A stretch of DNA of 13,339 nt, taken from positions 1-13,339 of the forward strand of contig JAUXSZ010000139.1 of NCBI GenBank assembly GCA_030679635.1, given 5' to 3'. How positions within the stretch are numbered: position 1 is the first letter of the stretch; the number at the start of each line of letters is the position of its first letter. Source of the DNA: Sulfuricurvum sp. GTDB taxonomy: Bacteria; Campylobacterota; Campylobacteria; Campylobacterales; Sulfurimonadaceae. Shown here piece after piece: positions 6,204 through 12,285 of the stretch. The notes under the pieces were generated by a model. It ran no database searches and was not told the DNA's origin. It saw only the letters and a program-made list of their open reading frames with translations. Made by a program: the position numbers and the translations under genes.

Positions 6204-8508
6204 GTTTGACATCTTTGGCATGTGTTTCGATGTAGTTACGGCGTGGTTCAACATCATCCCCCATAAAGAGGCTAAAGGATTCACTGGCCGATTCGGCATC
6301 TTCTACGGTAATACGTAGCAAAATGCGATTTTCAGGAGTCATCGTTGTTTCCCACAGTTGCTCAGGATTCATTTCACCAAGACCTTTATAACGCTGGATG
6401 TATGACCCTTTTTTTGCATGATCGGTAACCGTTGTCAACAGTTCAAGCAAATCTCCCTCAAGCGGCAAATTCCAATCTTGTATCTTTTGAAAAATATAGT
6501 TGGCTTCGGCAAAATGGGGAGAAGCAAACAGTTCATCATTCACGTGAAGCTCTTCCAATCCCTCTTTGGTTTGAACAAAGAGATGCATGTCGTCATCGTT
6601 AATGCTCTTTGAGAGGATATTGTTCCCTTTTCCATTCAAAAATGTCTCTACATAAGGGTAAAGTTCAGAAAGAGGAAGACCGATTAAATCAGGATTTTCG
6701 ATGAAATAACGGATCAGTTCAACAAGTGCGTATCGACGCTCAAGGGAATCAAGGGTACTGCGGTAATGGTCCACCATTTTAAAATACGAAACGAGATCAT
6801 TTACGCCGACATTTAGATTGTCTAATTCCAACGCCTCAATACCGTTTTCAATCAAAAAGGCATTCATCACCCGATCATCTTTAAAATAAATCTCTTTTTT
6901 CCCTTTTTTATACCGATATAGCGGCGGTTGCGCGAGGTATAAATAGCCGTTTTCAACGATTTTAGGAAGGTATCGGAAGAAAAATGTGAGCAACAGGGTT
7001 TGAATATGGCTACCGTCAACGTCGGCATCGGTCATGACAATAACTTTATGATAACGGAGTTTTGCTTCGTTAAACTCTTCCCCGATACCGCAACCAAGCG
7101 CCGTAATCATGTTGGTAATCTCTTCGGATTTTAAAATTTTATCCAAACGGGATTTTTCGACATTGAGGATTTTACCTTTGAGCGGCAAAATCGCTTGAAA
7201 AACACGGTCACGCCCCTGCTTCGCTGAACCGCCCGCAGAATCTCCTTCGACGAGATAGAGTTCGCTGATGCTCGGATCTTTACTCTGACAGTCCGCCAGT
7301 TTACCCGGTAGGGTTCCTACGGTCATTGCATCTTTGCGACGGGTCAATTCACGTGCTTTTTTTGCCGCTTCCCGTCCACGCGCTGCCATAAGTGCTTTTT
7401 GTATGATAACTTTGGCTTGAAGCGGGTTTTCCTCAAAATATTTGGTTAACCGTTCATATGTTGCTTTTTGCACTAACGGACGGACGTAGGTGTTTCCCAA
7501 TTTTCCTTTGGTTTGCCCTTCAAACTGCGGTTCAGGAACACGAACCGATACAACACAGATAAGTCCCTCAGAAACATCTTCACCTGAGAGCGGGATGTCT
7601 TTTTCTTTGGCATTTCCATTTTGTTTGTTGTAGTTGGAGATAACACGTGTCAAACCGGCACGAAAACCTGCTTCATGCGTACCGCCGTTAGGGGTATTGA
7701 TGTTATTGACGAAGGTGTACATCTTTTCTTCATAACTTTCGTTATACATGATGGCGATGTCCATCTCGATGTCTTCGATTTTTTCATTGAATTCATACGG
7801 AACGGCAACGACCACTTTTTTATTCATATCGGAAACGAATTGGGTAATACCGCCTTCAAAATGGTAGGTATTGTCGGCACCGTTTCGATCATCTTTAAAT
7901 TTGATTGTGATACGAGGATTCAAATAAGCGAGTTCTTTAAACCGTTTGGCAAGATAATCGTAATCAAACGTTATTGTCTCGGTAAAAATGGACGGATCGG
8001 GTGCAAACTCAATCATTGTCCCTTTTTTACGGGTTGTTCCAATAGCGGCTAAAGGCTCTTGCGGGATTCCGCATTTAAAATCTTGTTCAAATATTTGACC
8101 TTCTCGAAAAATAGTCATTTTAAGGTCACTGCTCAATGCATTAACAACTGAAACCCCTACCCCGTGTAAACCGCCGGAGACTTTATAGGTATCTTTATCA
8201 AATTTTCCACCGGCGTGCAATACGGTCAATACAACGGTTGCCGCAGATATCCCTTCGGTTGGGTGAATGTCGGTCGGAATACCGCGTCCATTATCACTTA
8301 CGATAGCAGTACCATTTTTTGTCAAGGTAACATTTATGGTATCACAATGCCCCGCCATCGCTTCATCAATCGAATTATCAACAACTTCGTAGACAAGGTG
8401 ATGAAGACCGCGATGACCCGTATCGCCGATGTACATACCGGGTCGTTTACGAACGGCTTCTAACCCTTTGAGGACTTTAATATTGCTGGCACCGTAATTT
8501 TGTTCCAT
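6190..8508 (-). CDS. gyrB: DNA gyrase subunit B
   Basis: GyrB is the ATPase subunit of gyrase, which with GyrA introduces negative supercoils. The 772-residue protein is complete. The GHKL ATPase domain has the catalytic glutamate E41 in YEVVDNSIDEA, DNGRGIP (72-78) and GGLHGVGVSVVNALS (112-126); the QTK loop with its ATP-sensing lysine is at 332-334. The TOPRIM domain has EGDSAGGSAKQGRDR (421-435) and DADVDGSH (494-501), which bind the metals for DNA cleavage. QRYKGLGEMN (705-714) marks the tail that contacts GyrA. There is no insertion of the long enterobacterial type. The ATG is preceded by TTTGGAGC. It lies 108 bases after dnaN and four bases before the next gene. ParE is unlikely given the dnaA-dnaN context. 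Confidence 0.98.
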   Translation of the reverse strand: MEQNYGASNIKVLKGLEAVRKRPGMYIGDTGHRGLHHLVYEVVDNSIDEAMAGHCDTINVTLTKNGTAIVSDNGRGIPTDIHPTEGISAATVVLTVLHAGGKFDKDTYKVSGGLHGVGVSVVNALSSDLKMTIFREGQIFEQDFKCGIPQEPLAAIGTTRKKGTMIEFAPDPSIFTETITFDYDYLAKRFKELAYLNPRITIKFKDDRNGADNTYHFEGGITQFVSDMNKKVVVAVPYEFNEKIEDIEMDIAIMYNESYEEKMYTFVNNINTPNGGTHEAGFRAGLTRVISNYNKQNGNAKEKDIPLSGEDVSEGLICVVSVRVPEPQFEGQTKGKLGNTYVRPLVQKATYERLTKYFEENPLQAKVIIQKALMAARGREAAKKARELTRRKDAMTVGTLPGKLADCQSKDPSISELYLVEGDSAGGSAKQGRDRVFQAILPLKGKILNVEKSRLDKILKSEEITNMITALGCGIGEEFNEAKLRYHKVIVMTDADVDGSHIQTLLLTFFFRYLPKIVENGYLYLAQPPLYRYKKGKKEIYFKDDRVMNAFLIENGIEALELDNLNVGVNDLVSYFKMVDHYRSTLDSLERRYALVELIRYFIENPDLIGLPLSELYPYVETFLNGKGNNILSKSINDDDMHLFVQTKEGLEELHVNDELFASPHFAEANYIFQKIQDWNLPLEGDLLELLTTVTDHAKKGSYIQRYKGLGEMNPEQLWETTMTPENRILLRITVEDAESASESFSLFMGDDVEPRRNYIETHAKDVKHLDI

Positions 8509-8577
8509 AATTGCTCCAAATAGGACGTTAAAAGGTGCATTTTATCGCATTTAATCTAAAAAGTAAGTTGTGTGAAA

Positions 8578-8597
8578 CAAACCCTCAGAGGGGTTTG
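8578..8597. other. Hairpin between dnaN and gyrB
   Basis: CAAACCC (8578-8584) pairs with GGGTTTG (8591-8597) around a six-base loop in the 108-bp dnaN-gyrB gap. Read on the - strand the stem is followed by TTTC, a poor T-run, so it may be a weak terminator or attenuator that lets some dnaN transcripts reach gyrB. A box-like TGTGAAAC lies beside it at 8571-8578. I see no convincing gyrB promoter in this gap. Confidence 0.4.
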
Positions 8598-8616
8598 AAG
8601 GAAAGTGTGTAAAGGG

Positions 8617-9684
8617 TTAAATAACGATTGGCATAACGATGGTTTTAAAATTTCCTTCTTTTATGACAAAAGGTTGATTCGATTCGTTGGCTTCGAGTGT
8701 AAATTCATTACCGTTAATTTGTCCTAAAAAATCAAGAATATAGCGGCTATTGATGGCTAATATAAAAGGGATATCAAACCCATTCTCTATTTCAACGGCT
8801 GTTTTTGCTTCAATGTTGTCATCGCTTAAACTTTCAAACAAAATAGTATCTTTTTGAAAAGTCAATTTTAAATCATTTGAAATAGTGGTAATTTGCTTGA
8901 TAGCGGTAATGATGGCGGCTTTTGGCAACGTTATGGTGCGTGATGCTTCTTTGGGGATAATCCGTGTGTAATCCGGAAATTTGCCATTAATAAGTTTGGT
9001 AAAAAAGAGGGAATCTTCGGATTTTATAATGAGATGGGTGTTGTCGTAATAAATTTCAATATTCGTTGAAAAAAGTTTTTGAATCTCAATGATCGCTTTT
9101 TTAGGGACGATTATAGAAAGTTCATGGTCATTTTGGCTTTCTATATGTACCAAAGCTAACCGTCTTGTATCGGTAGATACAAAATTTATTTGATTATTTT
9201 TGATATCGATCAAAGCACCGTTGAGTTCAAACTTCGGATTGTTGGTATCGGTTGCCGGCGTTATTTTTTTCAATGATTCTATTAAAATTTGAGAATTGAT
9301 GGCGATGTTTGGTTTTTCTTCGATGGTTGGAAATTGAGGAAATTCAGAACTTTTATAGGTTGGTAATTTAAAATTGGATCTTTTTTGACGTATGTGCAGA
9401 TTTTCTTTTAAAAATTCTATCTCTATCTCTTCATCTTTGAGTATCCGTATAATATCCAGCAATTTTTTACCGTTTGCCGTTACAGAGCCTGGCTCTATTA
9501 CGGTTAAGGCATTGGTTTGAATGGTTAATCCAATTTCATAATCAGTGGCTTTTGCACTGAGTGTTCTTCCATCGGTACTTAATAAAATATGGGATGTGAT
9601 TTGAGAGGTATCTTTTTTTTCTAGGAAAGGTTGCAGATGAAGTAATATGTTTTCTAAAATGGACTTATCAATGGTTATTTTCAT
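8617..9684 (-). CDS. dnaN: DNA polymerase III beta sliding clamp
   Basis: DnaN forms the dimeric ring that holds DNA polymerase III on DNA and recruits other replication and repair proteins through a C-terminal pocket. The 355-residue length is normal for the campylobacterotal clamp, with three repeated clamp folds of about 120 residues. Recognisable points are the N-terminal ILLSTDGRTLSAKATDYEIGL (residues about 33-53), FPTIEEKP near 121 and ISTDTRRLA-type residues (FVSTDTRRLALVHIE) in domain 2, NGKFPDYTRIIPKE in the inter-domain region, and a C-terminal FVIKEGNFKTIVMPIVI like the family's MPMR[L/V] end. The ATG has an AAAGGA site nine bases upstream. It follows dnaA across a 191-bp gap that holds the origin element and its promoter. 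Confidence 0.96.
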   Translation of the reverse strand: MKITIDKSILENILLHLQPFLEKKDTSQITSHILLSTDGRTLSAKATDYEIGLTIQTNALTVIEPGSVTANGKKLLDIIRILKDEEIEIEFLKENLHIRQKRSNFKLPTYKSSEFPQFPTIEEKPNIAINSQILIESLKKITPATDTNNPKFELNGALIDIKNNQINFVSTDTRRLALVHIESQNDHELSIIVPKKAIIEIQKLFSTNIEIYYDNTHLIIKSEDSLFFTKLINGKFPDYTRIIPKEASRTITLPKAAIITAIKQITTISNDLKLTFQKDTILFESLSDDNIEAKTAVEIENGFDIPFILAINSRYILDFLGQINGNEFTLEANESNQPFVIKEGNFKTIVMPIVI

Positions 9685-9695
9685 AACGAATTTCC

Positions 9696-9830
9696 TTTTT
9701 ATTTTATATCTTAAATAGTTAGTAGTTAGTAATAAGGGGGTGTGAATGTGTGAAGAAACACATTTTTTCCCTTACAGCTGGGGTGAATAGGCGTGATCAA
9801 AAGGTTTTGTTTCATTCACATCTATTCACT
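9696..9830. other. Replication origin element (oriC2-like): DnaA boxes, DnaA-trio run, A/T tract
   Basis: Five sites resemble the Helicobacter-type DnaA box TTCATTCACA. On + they are a perfect copy at 9811-9820 and TCTATTCACT at 9821-9830. On - they are CACATTCACA (9741-9750), TTTCTTCACA (9749-9758) and CCTATTCACC (9782-9791). Next to the 9741 box is G5 (9736-9740), then TAA, TAA, TAG, T, TAG, TAG, T, TAG reading leftward from 9735 to 9716. Read 3' to 5' these are the [G/A]AT triplets of the DnaA-trio element that loads DnaA on single strands. A nearly pure A/T tract (9696-9715) follows. The order box, GC cluster, trios, A/T tract matches known bacterial unwinding regions. A weaker hairpin (AATGTGT at 9745-9751 with ACACATT at 9758-9764) overlaps two boxes. 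Confidence 0.8.
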
Positions 9831-9838
9831 GGTAACGA

Positions 9839-9867
9839 ATTATATCTTTTTTAAATCACCTTTACAA
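9839..9867 (-). promoter_or_regulatory. Predicted dnaN promoter inside the origin
   Basis: On the - strand TTGTAA (9862-9867) and a perfect TATAAT (9839-9844) are separated by 17 bases, the optimum for sigma70. The transcript would start near 9832, just before the two + strand DnaA boxes, and run about 147 bases through the origin element to dnaN. The position lies just beyond the dnaA stop, so dnaN (and perhaps gyrB) can be expressed apart from dnaA. Confidence 0.6.
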
Positions 9868-9875
9868 TTAGAATA

Positions 9876-11207
9876 TTATTCGGAGGTCATTGTTGATATT
9901 TTATTGGCGAGTTCATCAATTTTTACTTTGAAATCTTCATCATTTTTCATCAGTTCATTTATTTTTTTCATCGTATGACTGACGGCCGTGTGATCTTTCA
10001 TTCCAAAATATTGGGCGAGTTGAGGCATGGAATTGGGCGTCAAATTTCGTGAGAGATATATAGCGATACGGCGCGCATAAACAATGTTGCTGTTACGACT
10101 TTTTGAGCGTATTTCACTTGATTTGACATTGAGTTCTTTGGAAACGATTTCCATGATGAGATCGGTCGTAATGTTGTTCCGTTTTTCTGCCATTTGTTCT
10201 TTAAGGACATTGCGTGCGAATTCTATGTTGACGTCGACACCCATGAGTTGTGAATAGGCATTGAGTTTTGAGAGTATCCCCTCGATTTCTCTCGTATTAT
10301 TTTCAATAATGGTTGCCACATAATTGATGACCTCTTTATCGAGTTTTACACGATTGATTTCACACTTCTTTTTGATAATTTCAATTTTAGTTTCAAGCCC
10401 AGGGGGTTGTATATCCGCTACTAAGCCCCATTCAAAGCGGCTTTTAAGCCGTTCTTCGAGACCTGCTATCTTTTTAGGGTGTTTGTCGGAGGTGATAATA
10501 ATCTGCTTGTTTTCATTGCGAAGCGCTTCGAACGTATGAAAAAATTCTTCCTGTATCTGATTTTTATTACTGAGAAATTGTATGTCGTCGATGAGAAGGA
10601 GATCGCATTTACGATATTTATCTTTGAAGCGGTCCATCGTTCGATTACTCAGGTGACGGCTAAAATCGTTGAGAAACTGTTCAACCGAAGTATAAATAAC
10701 GGTTTTGCCTTGCGCTAGCATTACATTTCCCACGGCTTGCATCAAGTGTGTTTTGCCTAAACCGACTCCGCCGTAGATAAAGAGGGGGTTGTAGACGATT
10801 CCCGGTTTTTCACTAACGCTTTTAGCCGCGACATACGCAAAATTATTGGAACCGCCCACGACAAAATTTTGAAAAGTATAGGAAGGATTCAGCAGGGCAA
10901 TAGGGGTTTTGTCGCTGTGTGTCGGTGTCGCCGGTATCGAGTGTTGAACGGAGGCTGTATTTTGTGACTTTACGAGAATCGATACGGCGGGTTTAACGCC
11001 GGTTTTTATTTCAAAAAGATGGGATATTTTATCGGCATATTTGGTTCGGATCCAATTGGCTATTAAAAGATTTGGGGCATTGTAAACAGCGAGATTGCTT
11101 TTTGATTCTTCTTCATTAAAGGTGAGCTGTTTAATGTACCGATTGTAATCAATTTCACTTATTTCGTTTTTGAGCATTTGGATGACCATGCTGCCGATGT
11201 TCTTCAT
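9876..11207 (-). CDS. dnaA: Chromosomal replication initiator DnaA
   Basis: DnaA binds boxes at the origin, oligomerises with ATP and opens the duplex. The 443-residue protein has all four domains. Domain I (about 1-75) contacts helicase and regulators. A short linker follows (to about 105). The AAA+ domain III has Walker A GGVGLGKTH (146-154), Walker B LLLIDDIQ (203-210) and the arginine-finger region LEERLKSRFEWG (250-261). Domain IV has a helix-turn-helix with the signature YFGMKDHTAVSH (400-411), which reads KDHTAV where many bacteria have RDHTTV. The box-binding residues may therefore suit the Helicobacter-type box. The ATG at 11207 has GGAG at a proper distance. Box-like sites upstream and downstream suggest autoregulation and a bipartite origin. 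Confidence 0.98.
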   Translation of the reverse strand: MKNIGSMVIQMLKNEISEIDYNRYIKQLTFNEEESKSNLAVYNAPNLLIANWIRTKYADKISHLFEIKTGVKPAVSILVKSQNTASVQHSIPATPTHSDKTPIALLNPSYTFQNFVVGGSNNFAYVAAKSVSEKPGIVYNPLFIYGGVGLGKTHLMQAVGNVMLAQGKTVIYTSVEQFLNDFSRHLSNRTMDRFKDKYRKCDLLLIDDIQFLSNKNQIQEEFFHTFEALRNENKQIIITSDKHPKKIAGLEERLKSRFEWGLVADIQPPGLETKIEIIKKKCEINRVKLDKEVINYVATIIENNTREIEGILSKLNAYSQLMGVDVNIEFARNVLKEQMAEKRNNITTDLIMEIVSKELNVKSSEIRSKSRNSNIVYARRIAIYLSRNLTPNSMPQLAQYFGMKDHTAVSHTMKKINELMKNDEDFKVKIDELANKISTMTSE

Positions 11208-11318
11208 TCTTTATCTCCAACCATGTGAATAGTATTGCAGAATAATACACTTTTTCCCCTATAATTGGGGATATATTTGATGTGAATAATTCTATTCACA
11301 TAGGTGAATGGAGAAACA
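11208..11318. other. dnaA-ruvC divergent region with four DnaA-box-like sites (oriC1-like)
   Basis: This 111-bp gap carries ACTATTCACA (-, 11224-11233), ATTATTCACA (-, 11281-11290), TCTATTCACA (+, 11291-11300) and TCCATTCACC (-, 11303-11312). Two of them abut as an inverted pair with no gap. With the sites on the other side of dnaA this reproduces the split origin known in Helicobacter pylori. A possible dnaA -10 (TATTAT on -, 11242-11247) has no good -35; its start would fall beside the 11224 box, fitting self-repression. The last site overlaps the ruvC ribosome site. Confidence 0.7.
11256..11270 (+). promoter_or_regulatory. Possible ruvC promoter: TATAAT within a C4/G4 inverted repeat
   Basis: A perfect -10 hexamer TATAAT sits at 11260-11265 on the + strand, flanked by CCCC (11256-11259) and GGGG (11267-11270), so it lies inside a short inverted repeat. 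A weak -35 candidate, TTGCAG, is at 11235-11240 with a long 19-base spacer. The start would be near 11272, giving a leader of about 47 bases that covers three DnaA-box-like sites. Confidence 0.4.
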
Positions 11319-11825
11319 ATGATAATTTTAGGAATTGATCCGGGGACACGCAATTGCGGATACGCTCTTATTTCTTTGGAAGGGCAAAAAATCAAATTGG
11401 TGGAAGCAGGGCTGATAAAAATAAAAAGTGAAGGGCTTCAATATCAGATTCCGCAAATTGCTGAAGCGCTTGAACAGATTTTTACTATCCATGCTATCGA
11501 TGAAGTCGCCATGGAAGATATTTTTTACGCACACAATCCTAAAACGGTTTTGAAATTAGCCCAATTTCGCGGTGCCATTATGTTGAAGCTTTTGCAAGAA
11601 CACGGTGAATTTTCTGAATATACGGCTTTGCAGGTCAAAAAAGCGTTAACGGGAAAAGCAAAAGCGGCCAAAGAGCAGGTTGCGTTTATGGTGAAACAAA
11701 TATTGGGTATTACCAAAGAGATTAAACCGCTGGATATTACTGATGCGATGGCTGTTGCAATAACGCATGCCCAAAGAGTTAAATTAGAGAAGGGGAAGCG
11801 GCCAACACACCAGGAGGGCCGCTAG
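11319..11825 (+). CDS. ruvC: Holliday junction resolvase RuvC
   Basis: RuvC is the dimeric endonuclease that cuts four-way DNA junctions after RuvAB branch migration, in recombination repair. With the ATG at 11319 the protein has 168 residues. The acidic metal site is intact: D7 in GIDPGTRNCG, E66 in AMEDIF, D139 and D142 in LDITDAMAVA, spaced as in E. coli RuvC. The family's ALTGKAKAAKEQV-type stretch is at about 109-121. I prefer the ATG at 11319 to the GTG at 11304 because GGAG (11310-11313) lies five bases ahead of it and the fold starts at once. The C-terminal tail KLEKGKRPTHQEGR is basic and probably disordered. The gene diverges from dnaA across the origin-like region. Confidence 0.96.
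   Translation: MIILGIDPGTRNCGYALISLEGQKIKLVEAGLIKIKSEGLQYQIPQIAEALEQIFTIHAIDEVAMEDIFYAHNPKTVLKLAQFRGAIMLKLLQEHGEFSEYTALQVKKALTGKAKAAKEQVAFMVKQILGITKEIKPLDITDAMAVAITHAQRVKLEKGKRPTHQEGR
11797..11823 (+). repeat. GC-rich inverted repeat over the ruvC stop
   Basis: AGCGGCC (11797-11803) and GGCCGCT (11817-11823) are perfect complements around a 13-base loop, covering the last codons and part of the stop of ruvC. It is a striking GC island at the edge of AT-rich DNA. No T-run follows on either strand, so it is not a typical intrinsic terminator, though it could protect or pause the transcript. Confidence 0.5.
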
Positions 11826-12285
11826 GTCAGAAGTGTATCGGTACTCTCCTTATACTTTATGCTCAATCCCATCATGAATATTTTTTTTAAGTCTTTTTCT
11901 CTTTCCACCTAAAATAAACATTAAAAGTGAAAAAATTCCCTTATTTTTCTTAAAATGGGTAGTATTCACACTGTGAGCGAAATGTGAATAAAGCGTACTA
12001 TTTTTTGCTTATCATTCCTATAATTTTTACCTATTTCAGGAATAATTTAGATAAATTCCACCTAAAACCTTTCTCTTTATTAACCGACAAAAGTGCCTAA
12101 AATAGGGGCTTTAAAAATAAATAGCGCAAATATAAGCACTTCAGTATTTTTTAAGGCGTTGTTATGAAAAGTTATTCACATTGGAAGAGTTTAATGAGGG
12201 TAACATTGGTGTAATAAAAGGGTAACAACACTGAAATAAACATAATTTACCATATCGTATCTAAATCCTATTAAAGGTTAATACT
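11826..12285. other. AT-rich 460-bp non-coding region with three DnaA-box-like sites
   Basis: I see no convincing gene here. AGTATTCACA (+, 11961-11970), TTTATTCACA (-, 11983-11992) and GTTATTCACA (+, 12171-12180) share the TATTCACA core of the sites around dnaA. CCACCTAAAA occurs twice (11905-11914 and 12058-12067). GGGTAACA occurs twice with a 22-bp period (12198-12205 and 12220-12227). A TATAAT is at 12019-12024, without a good -35. The region may hold the promoter of the acyltransferase gene and extra DnaA-binding or titration sites. Confidence 0.5.

Noticed and set aside
7621..8052. 143-residue + strand frame inside gyrB
   Set aside because: Antisense to conserved GyrB sequence; hydrophobic and phenylalanine-rich translation typical of a reverse-frame shadow.
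9745..9768. Hairpin followed by a T-run on the + strand, looking like a terminator
   Set aside because: Both flanking genes are on the - strand, and the arms coincide with two DnaA-box-like sites, so origin function explains it better.
11304..11318. GTG at 11304 as the ruvC start
   Set aside because: It would consume the GGAG ribosome site and add five residues ahead of a fold that begins at MIILGIDPG; ATG 11319 fits better.
11850..11921. A 23-residue basic open frame on the - strand after ruvC
   Set aside because: It has no well-placed ribosome site, is very short, and its lysine content follows from poly-A/T DNA. It was not listed as a gene; conservation in relatives would be needed to revive it.
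12164..12214. A 16-codon + strand frame with an AAGGCG upstream
   Set aside because: Too short to judge, includes a DnaA-box-like site, and no family resemblance is visible.
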